From NCBI GenBank assembly GCA_035048485.1, contig CM068582.1, forward strand, positions 17,053,269 to 17,117,268: DNA of 64,000 bases, written 5' to 3'. The stretch's first letter is position 1. Each line of letters opens with the position of its first letter. Source of the DNA: Pteria penguin. Its lineage: Eukaryota; Mollusca; Bivalvia; Pterioida; Pteriidae. Below the pieces are notes generated by a model. That model saw nothing but the letters and a program-made list of their open reading frames with translations. It did no database searches and was not told the origin of the DNA. Positions 1 to 9,979 of the stretch are shown piece by piece. The translations under genes were made by a program, and so were the position numbers.

Positions 1-474
1 CCAATTTTTGTTAAATAACATTAGGTTTTTGTTTATATATTGAAGGTCATGAAAATTTCGTAATAACATGAAAGTGTATAAAAATAGTTCAGAAAGATGA
101 TACATTTATATTATTAATTTTGTTAAATATGTTCATATAAAACATGTAAATTTCAAAACATATACTTATAACACATATACATGGATATATTGGTACAAAC
201 ATCAATATGAATACCAGTACAAAAGCTTATAGAATACTAATACTATTATTTATATAAATACATAAGGCACATTTAGCATTATATACAAGTATACATACAT
301 ATATATAGATACATACATACACATGTACATAAATACCCATATATACACATAAATACATACATACACATACATATATTTACACTTAATACATATAACAGGA
401 ATCAGTTTGAGTCAAATATCAGACTTTAAATTCATAATAGTACAGATATTCTGTTGAATATACATATATTCTGC
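1..474. other. AT-rich flank or LINE 3' UTR, no gene
   Basis: The stretch is very AT-rich with irregular TACATA and CATACA runs between about 170 and 400. It may be the 3' UTR of the adjacent minus-strand LINE, but no tail or target duplication fixes the boundary. Confidence 0.5.
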
Positions 475-1276
475 TTAAATGAAGTTTTTAATAGAGCATA
501 ATACTGATTTTTTAACGAGTATTTTATATGAAGTTTTTTTTTTTTGGAAAATGTTCTCTTCTTTATTTTTAATTCTGCATATCATTTTATATTTGTATAT
601 TCTATAAGCTATGAAAGATATAATATTATTTAATAAAATTAATGTTTTTTTCATTTACTTCATTATAGAAACCAATTACTATACATTTCCAAGATATATC
701 AAATTTAAGATACTTGCCAACATTTTCCCATATTTTAGACACATTTGTGCATGAAAATATTAAATGTTCATTATTTTCTATGGTATTTCGACAATATAGA
801 CAGTTTTTGTCAATTCCACTTTTCCATTTACTTATCAAATATCTATTGGACAACAAATTATTCAACAATTTGAAATTAAATTCTGCAACTTTTTTGTCAT
901 AAATATTACTTAGTTTTTCTTTATTTATTAAGGGCCATGGTGATTTTCTTTGAATCATAAAATTGCGTGAATAAAATGATTGATGGTTTGGTGTAGCAAA
1001 CTTCTTATTGCGTAATATGTCATAAAAATTTGCAACTGTATGCTTTAGAGTCAACGAAATGATATCTATAGAACGCTATTCTAAAATTACATTTTTCTGT
1101 GATATATTTTATATTATACATCTCAAATTTCAGACATAGCTTGCTTATTATTTGCTTCATTATATTGTATTCACATATCCAATTGTGTTTTTCACTAAAT
1201 GTGAATAGAACCATTCTGGAGGTTTTAAACCATTTTCATCAACAATGTCCTTGATAAATTTAAACCCGCTTTTTAT
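475..1276 (-). pseudogene. LINE ORF2 C-terminal region with CCHC motif
   Basis: The piece at 626-1054 contains CLYCRNTIENNEHLIFSC, a C-x2-C-x7-H-x4-C cluster followed by a conserved Trp (KIWENVG), which is the usual end of Tx1/L1-like ORF2 proteins. Between 1276 and 1054 the family-like text is broken over frames (a 64-codon piece at 1020-1214). Past the stop at 626 another frame continues with SFIAYRIYKYKM and ends at a stop at 475-477, a plausible original C-terminus. The domain is thought to bind the element's own RNA. Confidence 0.75.
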
Positions 1277-3065
1277 TCAGTTCTTAAAACAAATAGACTT
1301 ACCCCTATATGAAATGAATTTGTTATTCCACAAGGGCTGACCAAGGAAATCTTCTAGATCTGTTGATTTAATATTATTAATGTGAGATTTATATTCATTA
1401 AATGATACAAAAATCTGTTGGTAAAACAATGGTAATTTCTTAACAATATCGTAATGAAGAAGTTTTGTTTCATTTGTATATGTAAGATAAGTAAAATCTA
1501 TGCCACTTTGTTTACATAAGAAATTAATGAATTGTCTTAAACTACTCTTGCAGTTTGACAGTTTATCAATCCAAGAGGCTTTAATAGCTTTTAGTTTACA
1601 TTCAATGTCAACAATGCTTATTCCACCCTGTTCTATAGTCCCTATCATTGTGTTTCTTTTGATTCTATCTTTTCTATTCCATAAGAATGAAAAGATGATT
1701 TTATTGATCTTCTTCAGTTCTTTAGATTCTGGAAATTGTAATATAGATGCAATATATACCAGCTTAGATATAGCTAATGAATTAACAATACAACACTTTA
1801 CAAATATTGTAAGATTTCTAGTTTTCCAAGATTCAAAAAGTTTTTCCATGTTTGATATACATTTTAACCTGTTGTTTCTATAACATAGTTCCTTATCGTG
1901 ACCGACAAAACTTCCAAGACTTTTCACACAAGTAGTATTAATTTCTATGCCAAAAGTATTAATATTTTTATTTTTCATATTACCCAGAAGTATGCACTCC
2001 GTTTTCGATATATTTAATTTCAAACCAGACACAACGCTGAAATTTTGAATATCATGAATGGCAAATTTCATTAATAACTCATCTTTCAAGGGTACTGTAC
2101 AATTATCTGCATGCTGTATTATGTTTATATGTTTTGTATTATCGCTTTCGGAAATGTTGAAGCCTTTGATTTCTTTGTTATTTCTAAGTTGAATAGCTAA
2201 GATTTCAGTTACAAAAAGAAAGATCATTGATGAAATTGGACATCCTTGACGGATTCCACGGTTCATTTTGCAGGTTTTTGATATCCCTCCATTGTTTTTT
2301 AATCTGAAGATAAGATTTTCATATAATATTTTAATCCATTCAATAAAAGTATCTCCGAAATTAAAGAGTTTAAGTGTTTTGAACATGAAATTCCATTCAA
2401 TAGAATCAAACGCTTTCTGAAAATCAAGAAAAAGCAATATACAGTCAACATTATTTTCTTCACAATATTCAAAGATATCAATGATTGTTCTTGCATTTAT
2501 TCTAATGAATCTTCCTTTAATGTATGCAGATTGATAATGAGAAATTAATTCTAGTACTTTCTGTAAACGCTTGGCAAAAGTAAAAGCTATAATTTTATAA
2601 TCAGTATTTGTTAAACTTACTGGTCTATAGTTACCTAAAATATCTTTATCACCTTTCTTGTGTATTAAAGATAAAATAGCCAATCTCTGGGAAAAAGACA
2701 AACATTTATATCAAAGGACTGAGAAACGGATGCAAAGAAATTATTTTTAATTTTATCCCAAAAAGCCTTGTAAAATTCGGAGGGTATGCCATCAAACCCT
2801 GGGCTTTTGTTACATTTCATATCGAATAATGCTGACTGGCACTCACTGATATTCAATGGTGAATCTAAGAAAAGTTTTGTCTTCGTCTGATAAAATTTTG
2901 TCTATTTGTACATTATGTAAATCATCTGTTATTGCGGTGTCATTAACGTTTGTAGAGCTATATAGATTTTCATAAAATTTACACATTTCTCCAAGGATCT
3001 CATCATTACTGGTTACGTAACAGTTTCCATAGTAAATTGTTTTATTGTATTACATGTTTGTCTTT
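1277..3065 (-). pseudogene. LINE ORF2 reverse transcriptase domain, catalytic motif mutated
   Basis: The main open piece (1277-2701, 474 codons) has HKKGDKDILGNYRPVSLTN (residues 14-32), FLDFQKAFD (91-99, first catalytic Asp), RGIRQGCPIS (148-157) and QHADN (196-200), where Y-A-D-D is expected. The Tyr-to-His and Asp-to-Asn changes (codons at 2102-2113) would abolish polymerisation. An upstream overlapping piece (2665-2856) gives CNKSPGFDGIPSEFYKAFW in another frame. Before that, from about 3030 to 2860, a third reading contains EILGEMCKFYENLYSS. These three frames show at least two indels within the domain. The enzyme normally copies LINE RNA at the nicked target. Confidence 0.9.
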
Positions 3066-3489
3066 GTGCCTCAAGTCGTAAAAAGTATGATGTTTTTTTC
3101 TCCCTCTTGGATCCAATTAGCCCTAGAACGAATTTGGGCTCCTTTAGATTTTTTATCTATGACTGAATCAAGTTCTCCTTCTAGCGAACGTTTTAAATTC
3201 ATGTCTATATCATCAGATTTCCCCTCTTCGATTTTCGATATCTTATTTTCCAGTTTTGATATACGATATTTCTTGTTTCTATTTAATTTTGACGAAAATT
3301 TAATGCTAAACTGTTTAATTGATCGTTTTATGTCTTCCCATCTTTCGTGGGGATCTAATTTTTCATATTGTATATTGCATGCATCTAATACTTTATTCAT
3401 AGAGTTAATAAAGTCTTCGTTTTCTAGTAATGATGAGTTAAATTTCCAATATCCGGGTCCCCTTATGTTACTGCATGTATTTAAAGTAA

Positions 3490-4172
3490 ATTTCAAACAT
3501 TTATGGTCAGACATTCTGGTGTTATTGGAATGTTTGCCAGGTACATTTCTTGTAGTAATATTACATGGTATATATACAAAATCGCTAGATATGAAAATGT
3601 AGTCTATCCTTGACCTTGGCGTTTCTTCACCATCACACCATGTATAGCCTGGTTCAGTATGTGTCTATTAAATTCATTGTTTTCAGTAAGTTTCTCAGCG
3701 TATGAACGCTTTTATCACAAGTATTAACATTATCAATAACACAATTAAAATCACCAGCTAATATAATATTTTCTCTATTACAAGTCAGTTGATTTATCCA
3801 TGTACATATTCTCTTAAAAAAGTTTACTCTGTCTGAAGGATTATTTGGAGCGTATATATTCACGAAACAGAAATCATTGTCATCTAAACGAAGCTTAACC
3901 ATTAGGCGTCTACCGTCTATTGAATAATGCGTATTTAGAATTTCGATATTCAAACCTTTGCGGAACAGTACAGACACCCCTCTACTATACTGAGAATCCG
4001 AAAAGCTGTGAAAAGATTTGCCATGCCATCGAGAATCATAAATAAACTTTTTTTTTCTATGAAGTGAGTTTCTTGCAAAAATATAATATCCGCGCTCATG
4101 TCATTTAACCAAGAAAAGAGTTTTACTCGTTTTTCATATGTATTAAAACCCCTACAATCAAGGGAAAAATTG
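3490..4172 (-). pseudogene. LINE ORF2 apurinic-type endonuclease domain, frameshifted
   Basis: Translated piecewise on the minus strand, this gives the endonuclease blocks in order: DCRGFNTYEKR near 4165, QETHF near 4070, GRRLMVKLRLDD, VNIYAPNN, ILAGDFN near 3745, SRIDYIF near 3605 and SDHK near 3510. These are the metal-binding and catalytic motifs of the EEP family that nicks target DNA for retrotransposition. The first motif normally has Asn where this copy has Asp. The frame changes in an A run near 4050 and again near 3655, so no functional protein is made. The longest clean pieces are 3654-3977 and 3071-3514. Confidence 0.85.
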
Positions 4173-4252
4173 TAATTTTTCTATGGACATTCAAATAATG
4201 TATATAAAGACAGAATCTACAAATATATAAATATATATATGAAAAATTTAGT

Positions 4253-4783
4253 CTATGAATATGTAGACTTACGAGAGGCCCGACTGAAGCTCTGGGAGGT
4301 TGATTTGGCGCGCTTCAATTTCGCGATGTTTGTTAGAAGCTTCCCAAAAGCGTTTTGTCCTGGCCAAGCATTCATAGCAGTTTTGTTGGTTCCTTGTTTA
4401 TCGAGTCCTGATCCCCAAAAGTTGTCATAAGCCGCCTCAACTAATGTAATATTTTTATCAATTCTCAACAGTTGATCTTGAAACTCCTTAACTTGATTGA
4501 ATTTAGCATCAATAATTTCTTTCATCACTTTTTCATGCGTGTCGATCCATTGATCAGAAGCCATGACCTGCGATCCAATACGTTTGGCATCAAGCGCAGT
4601 ATGAGCCTCGCGTATCTGCGTGGCTCGAACAGTGTTCCCTGAGCACATGGTCTTACTATATTGGTAGGCATGCTCTGCAGAATCATGAGTCATGCCATAG
4701 ATGTTAATATCGCACGGTGAGAAATTTGAAAAAAATATCATCTCTGCCACTGAAAGCAATGATATCCAATTGTTTTCCGTCAA
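4253..4783 (-). pseudogene. NADAR (YbiA-like/DUF1768) domain within LINE ORF1
   Basis: This is an open stretch of 176 codons. In order it shows FFSNFSPC (residues 17-24), DSAEHAYQYSK (34-44), DAKRIG (65-70), W79 with KVM (85-87), AKF (93-95), LVEA (114-117), FWGSG (122-126) and G142-Q-N-x2-G-x-LL (142-150). These match the conserved blocks of NADAR proteins, including the SxEHxYQ and WGxG signatures, with no key residue visibly lost. NADAR enzymes cleave N-glycosidic bonds of ADP-ribose-like substrates, and some remove ADP-ribose from guanine. The first 16 or so residues of this frame are probably not native, because homology before FFSNF continues in another frame. It lies just downstream of the zinc knuckles and ends about 60-80 bases before the endonuclease, so it is best read as the C-terminal domain of ORF1. 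Capture of a host exon is the alternative. Confidence 0.8.
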
Positions 4784-4788
4784 AGAAT

Positions 4789-5004
4789 CTACTTTGGTTC
4801 GAACCAGGTTTTGAGTCCGGGTTCCTTACATACCTTGCAGCAGGCATCATATTCGCACTGATGACGTAGGTGGTCCTCACTCCAACAATTTGAACAAACG
4901 ATTTTTCGATCTCGTTTAGGTTGTCCACTATGAAATATTGTGCAACGTAAACCCGCACAAAAGCTACTCCTCGGAATAAATTTATTATCTTCCATAGGCT
5001 GCAT
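4789..5004 (-). pseudogene. LINE ORF1 fragment with CCHC zinc knuckles
   Basis: This 71-codon open stretch contains C-x2-C-x4-H-x4-C (CSNCWSEDHLRHQC), followed at once by CCKVC, the start of a second cysteine cluster. Such knuckles near the C-terminus of ORF1 bind nucleic acid in Tx1/L1-type LINEs and in gag proteins. The open frame stops at 4789. The family-like reading continues in the next frame (KPGSNQSRFFDG...) and then shifts again at a T/A homopolymer near 4733 into the NADAR frame, so at least two frameshifts break this ORF1. The N-terminal part expected of ORF1 (RRM or coiled coil) is absent. The upstream A run suggests truncation or insertion. Confidence 0.75.
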
Positions 5005-5151
5005 ATAAACAAATCTGTTTTTTTTTTTTTTTTTTTATTTAAAGGAAAACTGAGGTACAAAGAAATTATTTTTTTTTCCAGATTTGCGTCATTTGTCTAA
5101 GAAGTAACAAGTATAAACGTCATAATAAAACGTCTGGCAAAATGTGGCTTG

Positions 5152-5692
5152 TCCAATAGACCCCTAGCACCATTTAAATCAGAAAAAGGTCTATTCAAAT
5201 AATACTGATTCGGACATGTACTTCAAAACATACAATTTTGTAAATCCTTCATAATTATTCCTCCTTCAAATATTTAGCTCTTATCCTTGACCTTTCGCTC
5301 TTTTCTTTTTTTACGTTTTACACTGAGCATCAATAAAAACATTATTTGTAAAAATCTTCGACAAAAACCTATTCTTCGGTGACGCTCTTGGACGAAACTC
5401 TGGAATCCAAAATATTTGTAGGCCAAACCAGATTTCCCAATTTTCAAAACACAAAGCTATGTATGAGTAAGACATCAATCTTGAAATAAGCTGTGTTTGT
5501 GAAACACTAATGTCCCCCTCCCCCGGTGGCACCAAAGTCCAAAACGTTATTTTTAGCGTGGAGGTCATTGTCAAGGTGAAAAGGTCATCGACCTTGATGT
5601 CTTTTGAAATCGCTTCATTAGTTTAATATGCATGTCAAATATGAAGTCTCTATTCCTCACGGTTAAAATCAGTATGCTAGGGGTCTATTGGA
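5152..5692. repeat. Segment bounded by an 18-bp inverted repeat
   Basis: The sequence tccaatagacccctagca near 5153 is matched by its reverse complement near 5674-5691. The interior reads like a diverged member of the 'caaatatgaagtctct' repeat family. Next to the right end a 96-bp period repeats twice (gatgtcttttgaaa at 5596 and 5692). It could be a MITE inserted in that repeat, but no target duplication is clear. Confidence 0.4.
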
Positions 5693-5830
5693 TGTCTTTT
5701 GAAAGGGCTTCATTAGTTTAATATGCATGTCAAATATGAAGTCTCTATTTCTCACGGTTCAAAAGTTATAGCCAAGGTTAAAGTCGACAACAGACAGACA
5801 AACAGACATGACAACAACAATATATCTATC
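5490..5830 (+). repeat. Dispersed repeat family D, copy 1
   Basis: It carries the family hallmarks: tttgtgaaacactaatgtcc, gtcaaatatgaagtctctat, ctcacggttcaaaagttata, gccaaggttaaagt and a gacagacaaacagac tract. Related copies lie at 8107-8450, 12470-12756, 16690-16985, 50600-50830 and 61490-61860. I know this type of unit as common in bivalve genomes. It has no coding capacity. Confidence 0.6.
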
Positions 5831-6033
5831 GATTCGCACCCCAACCCGCCCCAAATTTTTGGAAAAGTTTAATGAGAATCTAACAATTTTTTATTATGGC
5901 TTTATCATGCGAGTTTAGATTTATTAGACGTAATACATTTCTGAATTTAATGTCATTTAAAATATAAAAAAAGATATAATGGTTAAAAATACTTATCTTA
6001 ACCTGGTCTGCCTATCCTATATATATCTCAACG

Positions 6034-6057
6034 ACACACACACACACACACACACAC
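6034..6057. repeat. (CA)n microsatellite
   Basis: An uninterrupted CA dinucleotide run of 12 units. Confidence 0.95.
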
Positions 6058-6208
6058 AAAATAAAATGTGAAATTCAAAAGCTCTGGCGAACAATTGTCA
6101 TTTATACCAATTCACGGTGAATAAAACATAAATAAGTCTTAGGTACTGATCGGGACACAAGGAATATATAAAACTCCGGTGGACGGTGAGATCTTTATGT
6201 TCATAAAA

Positions 6209-7896
6209 CAAGAAGCCCAAGTGGGCCTATATCGCTCACCTGAGTAACGAGATGATTAGTCATGCAGGAAGGAAGAATTCATTTATTTTTGCATTACTGT
6301 GACTAAGTCAACACAAATGTTGAAAATATGTCAAATTTTATTTCAGACCATAATAAAAAACAACACTTTTTTGCACATCCATTCAGGTGATTTTGATATT
6401 AAGCATTTGCTTTGTCTCTGCAAGATGTGAATCAGGGCAAGAAGTTAGTCATTTCTTTAGTTAGGGCCTTTTGTTGACTTATTTCAAGTCTGGGTCATGA
6501 ACAACAACTGTTTCAAATATTGTCCAGATCTAACTTAAAATTGCCTAATTTCATATGTTGAGTGTTGAGAAACATCTAAAAACTTATTTAGATGTGTAAA
6601 GAAATGAAAAAAAAATGTTTTTTGACCACAGCTGGATTTGAACCGCTACTCCCCATATTTCAATTACCAAGTGGTATATGTACCATTGTGAGACCTACTT
6701 TTTAGACATGGTGGCATTATCTGTTAACCAATTTGGATGAAATTTTGATATATGACTTATAGTACTTCATGTATTCCATGTTTCATTAAAATCTTTCATG
6801 TGATATAACAGCAGAAGTCAAAAATGTGAAGAATTGTTCCTATACACCCTCATTTGGAAGTCTTAAAATTAATAGAAAATCCAAAATTGAGATATTGACA
6901 AAATTCTTTCAAAGTAACATTCCTTGTCATAATTATGATCACAATAGTCCATAAGAAATCATCATTATCAATTAACTAGGAAATATAACACTTTTCTGCA
7001 TTGAAATCACAAAGTCCAAACAAATGTCGAAAAAAATTCTAAAATTTGATTTTGGAAGGGAACCAAAATGACAGTACGTCTTCACTCATCCCTCTAGATC
7101 ATTTCTATGCATTCTGTTTGTCTCTGTATGCAGCCCGTATGAAAAAGAATATTGTCAAAGGAGGGTACTCTTTTGTGACCTACTTTTGACTATGGTGGCG
7201 CCACCTGTAAAGAGGTCTGGACGAAAACAACAGAATTTGAAGAAGATCATAAATGACTTATTTCTATTAAGATTTATTAAAATCCTTTGAACAGTTTTGC
7301 AGAAAAAGTTGAAAATGTGAAAAATGGCCAACCACCCCCTCTTTTTTTTTTTTTGAAGTCTTAAAAAATTAATAAAAAATCCAAAAATTGAGATATTGAC
7401 AAAATTCTTTCACGATAATATTCCTTACCACAATTATGATCAAAATAGTCATTAAGAAATCATCAATATCAAGTAACTGAAAAACATGACACTTTTCTGC
7501 AATGAAATTACTAAGTCCAGAAACAGGTCAAAAAAGCATAAATTTCTATTTGACGGATCTTAACACAATTTTTGGTAACCCTTCTTTATATATTGTTGAA
7601 ATGCAATTAGTTTCCCCATTTATGTACTGGTTCTGGAGGCCTAGGAGAAGATGTTTGAAGAAGGGTACCGTTTTGGACACTTTTGGCCCCGCCTTTGATC
7701 CATCCCTGAGGGAATCTGGATCCCGAACACAATTTTAGTAAGGGACCTTGAGTACATCATTTATACAAAGTTTGATCCAAATCTGCAATGTAGTTCCAAA
7801 GAAGAAGTCGAAAATGTGAAAAAAGTTAACGACGGACGGACGACGGCGACACACTATGACTATAGCTCACTTGAGCCTTTGGCTCAGGAGAGCTTA
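6209..7896 (+). repeat. Dispersed repeat family A, copy 1
   Basis: It begins caagaagcccaagtgggcct...gctcacctgag and ends gacggacggacgacgg...actatagctcacttgagcc. The second copy at 36197-37646 matches over most of its length in the same orientation but lacks about 200 bp of this copy (around 6390-6600). Both ends form small hairpins (aggcccaagagggcct; tgagcctttggctca), and the gctcacctgag start is roughly the inverse of the ctcacttgag end. Internal blocks (ttgagatattgacaaaattctttca...) occur twice. No transposase ORF is seen, so it is a non-autonomous, bivalve-type element. Confidence 0.7.
6630..6705 (-). repeat. tRNA-like segment inside family A
   Basis: Read on the minus strand, the stretch contains GCGGTTCAAATCC, a good pol III B box, about 45 bases after an A-box-like CAATGGTACA. 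The same segment recurs in copy 2 (36375-36455). It suggests that family A absorbed a tRNA-derived SINE head. The cloverleaf is too degraded to call a tRNA gene. Confidence 0.4.
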
Positions 7897-8064
7897 AAAA
7901 GCTTAGGACAGACTCGCAAAAATATACTACAATGGAGCAATGTTAATTTTGAAACACTGCATTACAGCAACTTATATGTTGTGTGTGTAAAGTAAAACTA
8001 CTCTTGATATCAAGAACTACAGTGTACTTAGAAATCCTAAAATAGATGAGACCAAGAATTGATT

Positions 8065-8106
8065 GATTGACTGATAATGGTTTACGTCATTCCATGATTA
8101 TTTCAT
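8065..8106 (-). repeat. SINE 3'-end fragment
   Basis: The text gattgactgataatggtttacgtcattccatgattatttca matches the 3' end of the SINEs at 27293 and 40819 and then changes abruptly into family D. It is a severely truncated copy. Confidence 0.55.
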
Positions 8107-8450
8107 ACAGTGATCGACAATGGTGTCATTCGAAAGGGTTTCATTAGTCATAGTCGGGGCATACAGTGATCGACAATGGCGTCATTTGAAAGGGTTTCAT
8201 TAGTCATGGTCGGGGCATACAGACATCGACCATGGTGTCATTTGAAAGGGTTTCATTAGTCATAGTCGGGGCATACAGTCATCGACCATGGTGTCATTTG
8301 AAAGGGTTTCATTAGTATGTACGCATGTCAAATATGAAGTCTTTATCCCTCGCTGTTCAAAAGTTATAGCCAAGGTTAAAGTTGACAACACACAACAAAC
8401 AAACGGACAGGACAAAAACAATATGCCCCCAATTTATGGATCCGAGGCAT
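8107..8450 (+). repeat. Family D copy 2 with a 56-bp tandem repeat
   Basis: Units starting acagtgatcgacaatggtgt (8107), then 8163, 8219 and 8275 repeat at exactly 56 bp, each with ttgaaagggtttcattagt. The last unit runs into the family D tail (atgtcaaatatgaagtcttt, gttcaaaagttatagccaag, acaatatgcccccaa). Confidence 0.75.
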
Positions 8451-8579
8451 AAAAATTTCACCGGTATGAACACAATGAATACACATGTGCAATAAACAAC
8501 GACGTCAGAGATCATGTCAAAAACGCGTCAACAATTCGAGTATGGCATAAACCAAAACACTTCTGCCTTTTATCTGATT

Positions 8580-8860
8580 TGAGGCCTCTCTGATGCCATT
8601 TTGGTTTGTTGATTACACCATCAGTCTGAAGAACAAAATCGTCGAAGGAAAGTACACCCTGGGATCTTTGTCACCCTCCTTGATTGATCTGGCCGAAAAC
8701 AACAGCAGATACTTTCATGTCAAGTTTTATCAGAATCCTTGTATTTATTCTGAAAATAACATCCAAACTTTATATAAAAAACAATAGTAAAGATGCTTTC
8801 GGTTTGTCGATCTATACAACCGGCCTGAAGAAGACGTTTGTCAAAATAGTATATTCTTTT
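8580..8860 (+). repeat. Diverged family A-like fragment
   Basis: Phrases such as tgccattttggtttgttgat, agtctgaagaacaaaatcgt and ggccgaaaacaacagcagat parallel the 'gcattctgtttgtctctgtatgcagcc...aaagaatattgtcaaagga' block of family A and the copies at 46880 and 47375. It has no sustained coding signal. Confidence 0.45.
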
Positions 8861-8934
8861 ATAGACTGGTTTGTTAGGCGATTGGTGCCTATATCTTTAT
8901 CATCAATTTTTCGGTTATACCACGACGTGGAAGA

Positions 8935-9035
8935 TGGAGGTAACCAATATTTTAAACATAGCGACGCAATCCTGGAATCGAACTCAGATCGTCTTCACCG
9001 CAAGACAAGCGCTTAACAACCACACCAAACATCTC
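8935..9035 (-). repeat. tRNA-derived SINE remnant
   Basis: The minus strand reads TGTGGTTGTTAAGCGCTTG (A-box-like) followed about 30 bases later by GAGTTCGATTCC (B box). The spacing and order are tRNA-like, but the acceptor stem does not close. It differs from the SINEs at 27293 and 40819. Confidence 0.5.
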
Positions 9036-9948
9036 CCAGGGGTCATATAGGTAAAATTTACAAATAACTGAGGCTCAGTGCATGAAAACGTATCCCACAG
9101 AACCACACTGGTCTCGATCAGAAATAAATAAAACACCATAAAAAAATTGTGTACTTTTCTTTATTGAAAATATGTTATGCAGCATAACAATAATCAGAAA
9201 TCCATACCATTAATAACCCTGTACAGTGGTTTTTACGTAATGCACGTCATTTGAAATATAATGCCATATACAAGGTCATGTTGATAACAGTTTTACACCC
9301 AAAACACAAGACAGAGAGTAGTGCTTGACCTTAGACAAATCTTCAAAAGTCTCCTACATTAATAAACAAACTGTGCAACCTACAGTTTGACTGACAAAAG
9401 AGGGCAAGAGATCAGACTTGCACAATTAACAAGTAGGTACACAAATGTAACAGAGTTCGACATTAGATATAAGTCCATTATGTATCAACTCGAACCCCAA
9501 TTCAGAGGAGAAAATTTATGCATTTGAAATTATGAAATCAAAATGAATTCAACTGTGGACCCATAAAATCTCAAAATAATCTATCTAATTTAAAACAAAA
9601 ATGTACCACGATAAGTATTTTGCCAAATATCAGGTTGGGTGCAAGACCACGTGACCACGGGGCTGGAGCCGGCCGTTAGCATCCTATCAATTCATATATT
9701 AGGCAAAGTGTGTAAAGCATACCCGTTCATATATGTATACAACTGGCTTACGTTCAAATTCTGCATTCCAGATTCAAGTGCAAATACGTACATTTCACCT
9801 ATTGATATACTCTTTTATGAAATTAAAACCCAACAATAAATATTAAAGGTAAAAATGATCTCAATTCATTGGATTACCTTAAAAGCATCTCTTATTTCAG
9901 CCACAAGTTCATAAAAACTATTATATAGGAAGTTAACCCCACCCCCTT

Positions 9949-9979
<31 letters not shown>

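Larger units (their letters stand above)
475..5015 (-). mobile_element. Degenerate Tx1/L1-like LINE retrotransposon
   Basis: Read on the minus strand, the pieces appear in LINE order: an ORF1 fragment with zinc knuckles, a NADAR domain, a gap of about 60-80 bases, an AP endonuclease, a reverse transcriptase and a C-terminal CCHC motif. The RT wording (NYRPVSLTNTDYKI, FLDFQKAFDSIEW, RGIRQGCPIS) resembles the Tx1/L1 group. The element is dead: ORF2 is split across all three frames by several indels and the RT catalytic motif is mutated. Its 5' end is probably truncated, because ORF1 begins only about 35 codons before the knuckles, next to a 20-base A run (minus strand) at 5016-5036. No clear poly(A) tail or target duplication was found at the 3' side, so 475 marks only the end of readable ORF2. 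Confidence 0.9.

Noticed and set aside
1500..1883. 127-codon plus-strand ORF
   Set aside because: It is antisense to the LINE reverse transcriptase frame.
3045..3602. 185-codon plus-strand ORF
   Set aside because: It is antisense to the LINE endonuclease/linker region, where the minus-strand reading matches LINE motifs.
5016..5036. Poly(A) tail of the Tx1-like LINE
   Set aside because: The A run is on the 5' side of the minus-strand element, so it cannot be its tail. It may belong to another insertion or be a simple repeat.
5311..5574. 87-codon minus ORF
   Set aside because: It lies inside dispersed family D-like sequence whose other copies are not open.
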